Below, one piece after another: positions 8,608 to 17,547 of a stretch of 64,000 bases of DNA. The stretch lies in contig NZ_JAHKRM010000025.1 of NCBI RefSeq assembly GCF_019396345.1, positions 1 through 64,000 on the forward strand, given 5' to 3'. The notes beneath the pieces are model-generated. The model was not told the origin of the DNA. It worked only from the letters and a program-made list of their open reading frames with translations, and ran no database searches. The position numbers were made by a program, and so were the translations under genes. Position 1 is the first letter of the stretch; every line of letters begins with the position of its first letter. The DNA is from Nonomuraea guangzhouensis (lineage in GTDB: Bacteria > Actinomycetota > Actinomycetes > Streptosporangiales > Streptosporangiaceae).

Positions 8608-11600
8608 GGTCTCACCACGCCTGCCCGTGCCAGCCGCGCGGCGACGACCGGTCCGATGCGGTCGAGCGCCTGGGAGCCGGTCATCTCCTGGTGTCCGCAC
8701 GGGATGTCGTGCACCGTCATCGCGGCCACGTACGGCGCCCAGCCGTCCGGGGTCGGGAAGCCCGCGTCCTTGCCTTCTGTCGCGTGGAAGAACAGCACGT
8801 CGCCGTCGAACCGGGACGGGGCGAAGCCGGCGGCGAGTTCGCCGTTGTGCGTCATGATCCGCCCGATCATGGCGACCTCGTGATCGTCGAGCGCGAAGGC
8901 GTGCTCCGCCAGCGCGGCTCGCAGGTCCCGTTCGTCGAGCGGCGGCTCCCGGTGGTCCGCGCCGGCGAGGTAGCTGTCGAGCATGGCCAGCAGGCCGACC
9001 TCCGCACCGTCCCGCCGGAGCTGCGTGGCGATCTCGTGTGCCACCACACCGCCGAAGGACCAGCCGAGCAGGTGATAAGGGCCGTGGGGCTGGACCATGC
9101 GGATGTGCCCGCGATAGTCGGCCGCCATCTCGGTCACCGTGCGCGGCATCGGCTGCCCAGGGTCGAGCCCGCGGGACTGCAACGCGTAGACCGGATGGCC
9201 GTCGGCCACATGACGTACCAGTCCTGAGTAGACCCAGCCGATCCCGCCGCCCGGGTGCACGCAGAACAGCGGCGGCCGGTCGCCCCGCGCCCGCAAGGGC
9301 AGCAGCACGGGGAACGCGCTGCCGCCGGCCCGGCCGGCGAGGGCGGCGGCGAGCTTTTCCGGTGTCGGCGCCGCGAACACGCCGGCGACCGTGACGCCGT
9401 CGTCGAGGCGGCGCCGGATCCGGCCGACCAACCGGGTGGCGAGCAGGGAATGACCGCCGAGCTCGAAGAAGTCGCCGTCCGCCGGCACCGATGGCAGGCC
9501 GAGCGCCTCGGCGAAGAGTCCGCACAGGACGTCGACCGGTGAGCCGTCACCGGGTACCACCGCGTCCGGCGCCGACAGCCGTTCGGTGGACGTGATCACG
9601 GTGGGGATCATGTGCCGCGGCAGGAGCTCCGACAGGTGCCGCCGCAGTTCGCCGGGGGTCGCGTCACCGGCGACGTGGGCGACCAGCCGCGGCCCGTTCT
9701 CCTCGTCCAGCACCACGGTGGCCCGTTCGACCGACTCGTGCCGCTCCAGCGCCGCCACGATCTCGCCGGGCTCGATCCGGAAACCCCGTAGCTGCACCTG
9801 GTCATCGGCACGGCCGAGGAAGACCAGGTCCCCGTCCGGTGTTCGCCGGACCAGGTCGCCTGTCCGGTACATACGCGCACCCGGTGGGCCGAACGGGTCG
9901 GCGACGAAGGTCGCCGCGGTCAGCCCCGGCCGGTTCAGGTAGCCTCGCGCCACCGCCTCCCCCGCGACGTACAGCTCGCCCTCGTCGGCCGGCAGCAGGT
10001 CCGGGCCGAGCACATGGGCCCGCACGCCGTCGATCGGCCGGCCGATGCTGGGCACCGACCCGTCCCGCACCCGCTTGAACAGGCTGTCCACCGTGCACTC
10101 GGTGGGACCGTAGAAGTTGTAGCTCTCGGTACCGGTGGCCGCGCGCAACGTGTGCCACAGTGACTCCGGCACGTCCTCGCCGGCCAGCACCAGCAGCCGC
10201 GGCCGGCCCTCGGCCGGCAACCCGGCCGCCAGCAGCTCGGCACAGTGCGACGGGGTGGTGTCCAGGTAGTCGATGTCGTTGGCGGACACATACTCGGCGA
10301 GTGCGTGGACGTCGCGTCGTACCTGATCGGGGACCAGGTGTGTCTCGTGGCCCGCGATCATCCACAGGAGGCCGTCCCACGAGCCGTCGAAGGACAGCGA
10401 GGCGGTGGTCGCCGCCTTCCGCCGTTCGCCGGTCGGGAACAGCGACTTCCGGCGGAACCGGAACAGGTTGGCCAGCGCCTGGTGCGGCACGACCACTCCC
10501 TTGGGTGTTCCGGTCGACCCGGACGTGTACATGACGTAGGCCGCATTCGCTGGCGAGAGTGGCGAGACGGGGTCGGTGGCCGGGCTCCGTTCGAGCGCGG
10601 CCATGGTGCCGGGGGCGTCGAGGACCAGCCTCGGTGTGCCGTCGCCGGGTGCGTCCCCGGTCGTGATCACCAGCTTCGGAGCGGCGTCGGACAGGATGGC
10701 GGCGATGCGGGCGGCTGGATCCTGTGGGTCAACGGGCACGTGGACGGCGCCTGCCTTGAGCGTGGCGAGCAACGCGGCGACGAAGTCCGGCGAGCGGGGC
10801 AGCGCGAGCGCGACCCGGTCCTCCGGTCCGATCCCCTGCCGGATCAGCAGGTGCGCCAACCGGTTAGCCCGCTCGTTCAGGTCCGCGTAGTCCACCGCGC
10901 GCCCGTCGCACACCAGCGCCGGTTCCCGTGGCGTGCGGGCGACCTGTTTCTCGAACACCTCGGTGATCCGCCGGACGTCCGGCTCGACGCGGCGATCGGG
11001 ATCGGCCAGCAGTTCCCGCAGCAGCTCGACGAACGCGCCCGCCGCGGCGGCGATCGTGGGCCGGTAGAACAACTGGGTGCTGTACTCGATGACGGCCTCG
11101 ATCTCCTCGTCACCGGGACGCTCCAGCATGGCGACGGCCAGGTCGCAGAGCGCGGTCCCTTCCGGCAGGCCGGGATAGCCCAGCTCGCCGCCGTACTCGA
11201 GGGAGATGCTGGGCGGCCCGTGCTCCAGTTCGTCGAGCGGCGGCAGGACCTGGTGGGTGTACATGACGTCGAACAGGGTGTTCCGGCTCGGATCCCGTGG
11301 CGGCGCCACCGCCTGCACCACCGCGTCGAACGGCAGGTCCTCGTTGGCCATGCCGTCCAGCACGACCTGGCGCACTCTGTGCACGAGCTCCCGGAAGCTC
11401 GGCCGCCCGGACAGGTCGGTCCGGAACAGGACGGTGTTGTTGAACAGGCCGAGCAGCCGCCACAGCTCGGGGCGGCCACGCCCGGACGTCGGCGTGGCCA
11501 CCACGATGTCCTGCCGGCCCGACATGCGGGACAGCAGGACGTTGAGCGCGGCGAGCAGGACGACGAACGGGGTGGCCGATTCCGTGTGGCCCAACGCCCG

Positions 11601-14600
11601 CAACCGGCGCGCCACGTCGGCCGGGATCACGAACTCGTGGCGGTCGCCCAGGTAGTTCAGCCTGGCCGGCCGCGGCAGGTCGGTCGGGAGGTCGAGTGGC
11701 GGTGCGTCCCGCAGTGTCCGCTGCCAGAACGCCTCCTGGTCGCGCAGCTTGGCGCCGGCGACCAGTTCGCGCTGCCACCTGGCGTAGTCGTGGTACTGGA
11801 TGGGCAGCGGCGGCAACCGGTGCGGCCGGCCCGCCACCCGCGCGGCGTACAGCTCGGTGAGCTCGTTCCGGATGATCGTGGGCGCGTGTCCGTCGTTGAC
11901 CGCGTGGTGCATGGTGTTGACGACGAGGTGGTCCTCGGCGCCGAAGCGGATGACGAGCACCCGGTACAACGGGTCGGCGGCCAGGTCGAACGGCCGGGCG
12001 ACGTGCGCGGCGACCATCCGCTCCGCCACCGCTGGGTCGTCCTCTTCGGACAGATCGGCGAACCGATAGAAGTCGCCGGCGTCGGGCCGGATCACCAGCC
12101 GGGGCTCGCCGCCGTCATCGACGAAGTTCGACCGCACCGTCTCGTGCCGGTCCGCGAGATCGGCCAGCGCACCGCGCCAGGATTCCGGGTCGAACGGGCC
12201 GCGTACCCGCATCCGCGACGACAGGTTGTACAACGTGGTGGCCGGTTCCAGCTGGTGGTGGAACCACATCCGCTCCTGGGCGAACGACAGCACCAACTCG
12301 TCGCCGGGAGTGACAGGCGGTAGCCGGTCGGCAGGTCGCGACGCCTCGCCACGCAGGCGTTCGATGTGTGCCACGAGCTCCGGCACGGTGCGCCACTCGT
12401 AGATGTCGATCAGCTTCAGCTCGACCCCGCACCGGCGGGACAACGCGTTGATCAGCTGCAGCCCGATGACCGAGTTGCCGCCCAGCTCGAAGAAGTCCGC
12501 GTCGGCGGGCACCTCATCGGCGCGCAGCAACTCGCCGAGAACCGAACGCACCCGCATGCTGATCGACATGTCCCCGTCGGGTGCCGCGGGTGTCCGCTCA
12601 CGCGTCACCCAGCACCGGACGCCTGCCAGGGGATGACCGGGCAACGACATCCGCTCGGAACGTGGCCGGGTGCCCGCGCGCAGCACGGACCAGTCGACGT
12701 CCACCCCGAGCTCGTACAGCCGGCCGATCAGCGGGAGGAGGTCGTCCGGCGACCGGACAACCTCGCGGCGCAGGTCGGCACCCCGGTCCGGCAACGCGGC
12801 ACCGATGTCGCCGGCCGCGCCGAGTTCCACCACGACGACCGGTCCGTCCGCCAGCAGGCGGTCGACCGCGCCGGCGAGCCTGACCGGGTCCGCGGGCCGG
12901 TCCTCGGGCCCGGCCGCGATCTCCTCGTCGGACAGCTCACCCTGGACCCAGCGGGCGAGGTGGCGGGATCGGCCGGAAGCCAGGAGACCGGCCACCGCGA
13001 CAGCGGCGGTGAGCCGCCGGTACACCGCGAGTTGCCAGGCGACCGTGGCGCCGGCCGACGCCAGCTCGGCGGGCAGAGCCAGCTCGGCGGGCAGAGCCGG
13101 CACCTGGCCGGCGGAGATCGCGGCGTCACCCGGCATCGCCACGACCACCCGTGGCGACCGCGCCTCGACACCGCGCGGCACGTGCTCCTCCAGTGCCGCG
13201 GCCAGGTCGGCGGTCGAGTGCGCCAGCACGGAGATGCGGTGCCGGTGGTGGTCGCGACCCTCGTTGAGAGTGAACGCGACGTCGGCGAGCGGCGCGGCGC
13301 CCGCGCGCAACCGTCCGGCGATGCGCCGGCAGAGTCCGCCGAGCGCCGCGGCGGAACGGGCGGACACACCGACCAGCACCGGCCCGATACGCGTTGCAGG
13401 CGCCGGTTCCCGGGCCGGGGCCTGCTCGATGACACAGTGCGCGTTGAGACCGCCGAGGCTGAACGAGCTCACGCCGGCGCGGCGCGGCGAGCCGTCCTTC
13501 CGGGCGGGCCAGGGCCGGGACGAGGTGACCACCCGCAGCCCCGCGGCGTCGAGATCCACTCCGCGCGCGGGCCGCCGGAAGTGCAGGCTCGGGTAGAGCT
13601 CGCCGTGTTGGACGGCGAGAATCGCCTTCACCAGCCCGGTCACCCCGGCCGCGTTGTCCAGGTGGCCGACATTCGTCTTCACCGAGCCGATGGGCAGCGG
13701 GCGGCGATCGCCGTCGCGTGCCAGCGCGAGCCCCTCCACCTCCGCCGCGTCGCCCAGCCGGGTGCCCGAGCCGTGCGCCTCCACGTACCCGGCGGTTGAG
13801 AAGTCGAGGCCGGCGCCACGCCAGGCCAGTTCGATCACCTCGGCCTGGGCCCGCACGCTCGGGGTGCTGATCGTCGCCGCGTGGTGCCCGTTGTGCAGCA
13901 CCGCGCTTCCCCTGATGACGGCGTGGATGTGCGCACCGTCCGCCACAGCCCGGTCCACGGTGGTCAGCAGGAGAACCGCGCCGCCCTCACCGCCGACGGC
14001 GCCGTCCGCCGCCTCGTCGAAGGCGCGGCAGCGGCCGGTGGTGGACATGATCTCCGGGAAACCGTCCAGCCGGTCACGCTCCGGTGGCACCGACCGGAGG
14101 TTGACGCCGCCTGCCAGCGCGTACTCCACGTCACCGGCGAGCAGTTCCCGCCGGGCGTGGTGCACCGCGACCAGCGAGCCGTTGCACCCGCTGTCGATGC
14201 CGTAGCACGGACCGGTCAGCCCGAGCCAGTGCGCGATCCTGGCGGGCAGGGCACCCGGCCAGGTCCCGGTCATGGCGAGGGTGGTGCGCTCGGGTACCAG
14301 TCGTTCGTAGTCGGGTGCGGGCATACTGAAGATCACCGCCGTACGCCGTTCCCGGAACCGGGAAGCGGCGTAGCCCGCGTCCTCGATCGCGTTCTTGGTC
14401 AGCTCCTGCGCGAGCCGGTGCTGCGGGTCGAGCAGTTCGGCCTCACGCCTGGACACCCCGAAGAACTCGTGGTCGAACAGGTCGATCTCATCGAGGTAGC
14501 CCATCGGCAGGTAGCGAGCGTCCTGACGCCCGGCTGCCTCGAGCCGCGCGGCCGGTGGCTCCCTGACCGAGTCCCGGCCGTCCAGCAGATTGGCCCGGAA

Positions 14601-14669
14601 CTCCGCGACGTCCGCGGCGTGCGGATAGCGAACGCCCATCCCGATCACCGCGATGCCGGAATCCCCCAC
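8604..14669 (-). CDS. Hybrid PKS-NRPS: KS-(eroded AT)-T-C-A-T-TE
   Basis: About 2021 aa. I prefer the GTG at 14669, about 10 nt after a GAAAGG site, over the GTG at 14678. The KS (1-425) keeps Cys162 (DSGCNGS), His299 (EAHGSGT) and His336 (KTNVGH). Residues 430-690 look like a KS-AT linker, a shortened AT remnant without GHSxG (GRSRH in its place) and a normal post-AT linker. T1 has Ser733. The C domain has intact HHAVNDG near 921. The A domain (1235-1690) has acidic pocket residues (D-G-D-D-V-A-F-V-D), which suggests a basic substrate, but lacks the A10 NGKxDR motif. T2 has Ser1741. The C-terminal type I TE has GWSFG (Ser1871), Asp1898 and His1993. A TE here, upstream of another NRPS gene, means gene order and assembly order differ. 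Confidence 0.95.
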   Translation of the reverse strand: MGDSGIAVIGMGVRYPHAADVAEFRANLLDGRDSVREPPAARLEAAGRQDARYLPMGYLDEIDLFDHEFFGVSRREAELLDPQHRLAQELTKNAIEDAGYAASRFRERRTAVIFSMPAPDYERLVPERTTLAMTGTWPGALPARIAHWLGLTGPCYGIDSGCNGSLVAVHHARRELLAGDVEYALAGGVNLRSVPPERDRLDGFPEIMSTTGRCRAFDEAADGAVGGEGGAVLLLTTVDRAVADGAHIHAVIRGSAVLHNGHHAATISTPSVRAQAEVIELAWRGAGLDFSTAGYVEAHGSGTRLGDAAEVEGLALARDGDRRPLPIGSVKTNVGHLDNAAGVTGLVKAILAVQHGELYPSLHFRRPARGVDLDAAGLRVVTSSRPWPARKDGSPRRAGVSSFSLGGLNAHCVIEQAPAREPAPATRIGPVLVGVSARSAAALGGLCRRIAGRLRAGAAPLADVAFTLNEGRDHHRHRISVLAHSTADLAAALEEHVPRGVEARSPRVVVAMPGDAAISAGQVPALPAELALPAELASAGATVAWQLAVYRRLTAAVAVAGLLASGRSRHLARWVQGELSDEEIAAGPEDRPADPVRLAGAVDRLLADGPVVVVELGAAGDIGAALPDRGADLRREVVRSPDDLLPLIGRLYELGVDVDWSVLRAGTRPRSERMSLPGHPLAGVRCWVTRERTPAAPDGDMSISMRVRSVLGELLRADEVPADADFFELGGNSVIGLQLINALSRRCGVELKLIDIYEWRTVPELVAHIERLRGEASRPADRLPPVTPGDELVLSFAQERMWFHHQLEPATTLYNLSSRMRVRGPFDPESWRGALADLADRHETVRSNFVDDGGEPRLVIRPDAGDFYRFADLSEEDDPAVAERMVAAHVARPFDLAADPLYRVLVIRFGAEDHLVVNTMHHAVNDGHAPTIIRNELTELYAARVAGRPHRLPPLPIQYHDYARWQRELVAGAKLRDQEAFWQRTLRDAPPLDLPTDLPRPARLNYLGDRHEFVIPADVARRLRALGHTESATPFVVLLAALNVLLSRMSGRQDIVVATPTSGRGRPELWRLLGLFNNTVLFRTDLSGRPSFRELVHRVRQVVLDGMANEDLPFDAVVQAVAPPRDPSRNTLFDVMYTHQVLPPLDELEHGPPSISLEYGGELGYPGLPEGTALCDLAVAMLERPGDEEIEAVIEYSTQLFYRPTIAAAAGAFVELLRELLADPDRRVEPDVRRITEVFEKQVARTPREPALVCDGRAVDYADLNERANRLAHLLIRQGIGPEDRVALALPRSPDFVAALLATLKAGAVHVPVDPQDPAARIAAILSDAAPKLVITTGDAPGDGTPRLVLDAPGTMAALERSPATDPVSPLSPANAAYVMYTSGSTGTPKGVVVPHQALANLFRFRRKSLFPTGERRKAATTASLSFDGSWDGLLWMIAGHETHLVPDQVRRDVHALAEYVSANDIDYLDTTPSHCAELLAAGLPAEGRPRLLVLAGEDVPESLWHTLRAATGTESYNFYGPTECTVDSLFKRVRDGSVPSIGRPIDGVRAHVLGPDLLPADEGELYVAGEAVARGYLNRPGLTAATFVADPFGPPGARMYRTGDLVRRTPDGDLVFLGRADDQVQLRGFRIEPGEIVAALERHESVERATVVLDEENGPRLVAHVAGDATPGELRRHLSELLPRHMIPTVITSTERLSAPDAVVPGDGSPVDVLCGLFAEALGLPSVPADGDFFELGGHSLLATRLVGRIRRRLDDGVTVAGVFAAPTPEKLAAALAGRAGGSAFPVLLPLRARGDRPPLFCVHPGGGIGWVYSGLVRHVADGHPVYALQSRGLDPGQPMPRTVTEMAADYRGHIRMVQPHGPYHLLGWSFGGVVAHEIATQLRRDGAEVGLLAMLDSYLAGADHREPPLDERDLRAALAEHAFALDDHEVAMIGRIMTHNGELAAGFAPSRFDGDVLFFHATEGKDAGFPTPDGWAPYVAAMTVHDIPCGHQEMTGSQALDRIGPVVAARLARAGVVRP

Positions 14670-14693
14670 GATCGCCACCCTTTCGCCGGACGG

Positions 14694-16427
14694 TCATACC
14701 TCGAGCCGGACCGCGAACGCCACGCCGACGCCGCCCGTTCTTGTCGCGACCGCGTCCGCCTGCGCCTCGATGGTGTCGAGGTCGAAGAGCTCGCCGATCC
14801 GGAAGACTCCCGGCCACCGCGCGTCCAGCCGCTCGTAGAGATCCATCAACTTCATGGACGTGCCGCCCACCCGCCAGAAATTGTCGTGCGGCCCGAAATC
14901 GTGGTGCCGCAGGACCGCGCCCCACTCGGCAGCCACCTGCCGCTGTGCTTCCGTGCCTGGGATGGTGCCGGGCGACGTGGCCGGGATCATGGTGAGCAAC
15001 GCCGACCTGTCGATTTTTCCGTTGTGTGTCAACGGGATCCGGTCGACCGGGACGAACAGGGCGGGCACCGCCTGTTCGATCAGGCGCTCGGCGCAGAACG
15101 CCCGGAGTCGTGCCCCTACCTGGCCGTCCTCGCCGGCGGGGACGACGAACGCGACCACGCCGTGGTCGGCCGTCGTGAGCACCGCCGCCTGCCGGACGGC
15201 GTCGTGGCCGCGCACGACGTGCTCGATCTCGGCCAGCTCGACCCGTACGCCGCGCACCTTGACCTGATCGTCGGTACGGCCATGGAACTCCAGCTCGCCG
15301 TCCGGGTTGACGGCGGCGAGGTCTCCCGTGCGGTACATCCGCGCACCGTGGCCGTGCGGGTCGGCCACGAACCGCTCCGCGGTGCTCACCGGCGCGCCGG
15401 CATAGCCGAGTCCGACGTAGCCGCCGCCGATGTACAGCTCGCCGATCCGCCCCGGCGGCACCGGCCGCAGCCGCTCGTCGAGCACCCGCGTCACCACGCC
15501 GGCGAACGCCCGCCCGATCGGCACCGTCCTTTTCGGACTGCCGAGCACCTGGTGCGCCGTGCAGACCATCGACGTCTCCGCCGGCCCGTACACGTTCATC
15601 AGGCGGGCGCCCGGAAGCGCTGTCCTGTGCTGCTCGACGAGTGCCGGCGTGACCACCTCACCACCGATAAAGGCCATGGCGAGGCTGTCCGGCAGCGGTT
15701 CCGCGCGGCCCAGCAGCTGGTCGTAGAACGACGGCACGGCGAACAGGTGCGTGATCCGGTGCTGGTTGGCCAGTGTGCTTACGGCGACCGGATCCCGCAG
15801 TTCCCGCGCGTCCGGCAGCACGACCGTGCCTCCCGAGACGAGCGTGGCGAAGAGCACCGTGAGCACCCCGTCGAAGGAGACCGACATCGCCGGCAGGAAC
15901 ACCGGCGCGGGACCGTACAGACCCACGTGGTCGGCGATCGCGACGTCCAGGTTCGACCTGCTGATCGCCACCGTCTTCGGCCGCCCGGTGGTGCCCGAGG
16001 TGAGCACCAGGTACGCGGGATGCCGTCCGTCCACCGTTCGCGAGGCGACTGCGCCGCCCGGGCCCCGCGCGGTGTAGTCGATCAGCGTCGGACCCTGGGC
16101 GGGCACGTCGGCGCCGGGAAGATGGACGATCGCGGCACAGTCCGTGCTGTCCAGCACCGCCCTGAGCCGCACCGCCGGGTGACCGGGCTCGACCACCACC
16201 CACGCCGCGCCGGCACGCAGCGTGGCGAGCATGCCCACGAGCGCGGCCATGCCCTGCGGCAGGTGGAGCGCGACCGTCCTGCCGGGTCCCGCGCCGACCA
16301 TCCGGCCCGCGAGTTCCTCGGTGACGTCGGCGAGCCGCCGATAGGTCATCGACTCGCCCCCGGCGATCAGGGCTGTTCTGCCGGGTGTACGGCGCACCTG
16401 CCCGGCCAGCCGCCGCAGTATGTCCAT
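14694..16427 (-). CDS. Stand-alone adenylation-PCP protein (NRPS loading or aminoacyl donor)
   Basis: 577 aa. The A domain (about 1-460) has A3 LTSGTTGRPK, A8 near RTDDQVKVRG and A10 HNGKIDR with the catalytic lysine. It is followed by a peptidyl carrier domain with VGGTS (phosphopantetheine Ser524). The specificity code read by eye is DGTFFGVMVK, which I do not recognise. No C or TE domain is present, so it activates a substrate and holds it as a thioester for another protein. The ATG lies just after the stop of the KAS III-like gene, and the KS gene starts about 25 nt downstream, so the three are probably translationally linked. It may load the KS of the next protein or supply a modified amino acid in trans. 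Family confidence is high; substrate unknown. Confidence 0.92.
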   Translation of the reverse strand: MDILRRLAGQVRRTPGRTALIAGGESMTYRRLADVTEELAGRMVGAGPGRTVALHLPQGMAALVGMLATLRAGAAWVVVEPGHPAVRLRAVLDSTDCAAIVHLPGADVPAQGPTLIDYTARGPGGAVASRTVDGRHPAYLVLTSGTTGRPKTVAISRSNLDVAIADHVGLYGPAPVFLPAMSVSFDGVLTVLFATLVSGGTVVLPDARELRDPVAVSTLANQHRITHLFAVPSFYDQLLGRAEPLPDSLAMAFIGGEVVTPALVEQHRTALPGARLMNVYGPAETSMVCTAHQVLGSPKRTVPIGRAFAGVVTRVLDERLRPVPPGRIGELYIGGGYVGLGYAGAPVSTAERFVADPHGHGARMYRTGDLAAVNPDGELEFHGRTDDQVKVRGVRVELAEIEHVVRGHDAVRQAAVLTTADHGVVAFVVPAGEDGQVGARLRAFCAERLIEQAVPALFVPVDRIPLTHNGKIDRSALLTMIPATSPGTIPGTEAQRQVAAEWGAVLRHHDFGPHDNFWRVGGTSMKLMDLYERLDARWPGVFRIGELFDLDTIEAQADAVATRTGGVGVAFAVRLEV

Positions 16428-17408
16428 TCAGGACACCCGCCGCAACAGAGTGGAGCTCCACGCGGCGACCGGGCTGCTGTTCATCACCAGCACGACGCCG
16501 TCACCAGGTATGTCCGGTGCGGCCTCGGCGAGGTTCGCGAGCACGTCGATCGATCCCAGGTGCCCGTACCGGGAGAGGTTGCGCCGGCAGGCGTCGTGGA
16601 TCGACACGTCGAGTGCCTGCTCCCAGAAGGTGAACGCGCCGACGGCGAGGTTCTGCATCAGCGTCGCGACCGGCCGCACCCGGTGGTGGTCGAGCACCTC
16701 GCCGTTGAGCGCCGCGAACCGCTCACGGCTGTCGACCGCGAGCCGGAACGAGTACGTCGCCTCGTCGGCGCAGCGCTCCACCCACTTCCGCTGTGCCGGG
16801 TCGCGGTAGTCGATCCGGAACAGGTCGGCGTACTTCCCGTCGGTGCGCATGCGGTGATCGAGCAGTTCGAAGTCGCCGGGGCCGGACGTGCTCAGCAGCA
16901 CGGCACCACCGCCGTCGCCGAGCACGGTCACAGGCGCCCGATACCGTGCCCGGGTCGCCGGCTTCGCACCCATGGCCAGCAGGACGTGCCGCCACCCCGG
17001 CCGGCTGCGCAGCAGGGCCGCTCCGACGGTGAGGGCGGCGGACACCGAAACGCACCCGAGCTCCCCGACCCCGAGGGTGAAGGCCCGGTCGGCGCCGAGC
17101 CGCTCCTGCAGCCGAGTCGCCTCCGACGACATCAGATACTGGGGTGCGCGACCCTGCACGAGAATCAGCCCGTCCAGATCCGACGGCACCAGGTCCGATC
17201 GCCGGAGCACCGCACGCGCCGCATGCTCCGCGAGATCCACTTCGGACAGTACGGCGGCATCGTGCACCTGGTGTATACCGAGTCCCAGCGCGTGCTCCCG
17301 GCGCTGCTCGGACAGCTCGGCAAGCTCGGAGAACTCCTCGATCCGGACCACCTGATCCGGGAACCAGGTCGCCACCGGCCCGACCAGGACTGCCGCGCTC
17401 GCGGTCAT
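16428..17408 (-). CDS. KAS III (FabH)-like condensing or acyl-transfer enzyme
   Basis: 326 aa from the ATG at 17408, which has GAGGGG about 10 nt upstream; the in-frame GTG at 17429 would add seven residues and looks unlikely. The thiolase fold is recognised from the nucleophile segment GELGCVSVSAA (Cys119) and the GDGGGAV segment near 165. FabH uses Cys-His-Asn. Here the HQAN region reads LMQN (250-253), and YGNTSAA reads YGHLGSI, putting a histidine (His283) at the asparagine position. It therefore probably does not do the standard FabH reaction. KAS III relatives in antibiotic clusters often transfer acyl groups or form C-C bonds on carrier-bound substrates. As first gene of the operon, next to a free A-PCP, it may act on that PCP-bound substrate. 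Confidence 0.85.
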   Translation of the reverse strand: MTASAAVLVGPVATWFPDQVVRIEEFSELAELSEQRREHALGLGIHQVHDAAVLSEVDLAEHAARAVLRRSDLVPSDLDGLILVQGRAPQYLMSSEATRLQERLGADRAFTLGVGELGCVSVSAALTVGAALLRSRPGWRHVLLAMGAKPATRARYRAPVTVLGDGGGAVLLSTSGPGDFELLDHRMRTDGKYADLFRIDYRDPAQRKWVERCADEATYSFRLAVDSRERFAALNGEVLDHHRVRPVATLMQNLAVGAFTFWEQALDVSIHDACRRNLSRYGHLGSIDVLANLAEAAPDIPGDGVVLVMNSSPVAAWSSTLLRRVS

Positions 17409-17547
17409 GCAACACCGTCCCCTCGTCACCAGAACTTGGTCGCGAAGATACGGTTCACATACTCACCAGCGAGGCACCCCGAGGTCCAGGTCGTTAACGC
17501 AGCCCGAAACCTCGCAGGTACGCGTTCGGCTCGGCAGAGGCCCGGCG

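Noticed and set aside
10245..12323. 692-codon plus-strand open frame
   Set aside because: Antisense to the C and A domains of the PKS-NRPS; composition and lack of motifs show that it is a shadow.
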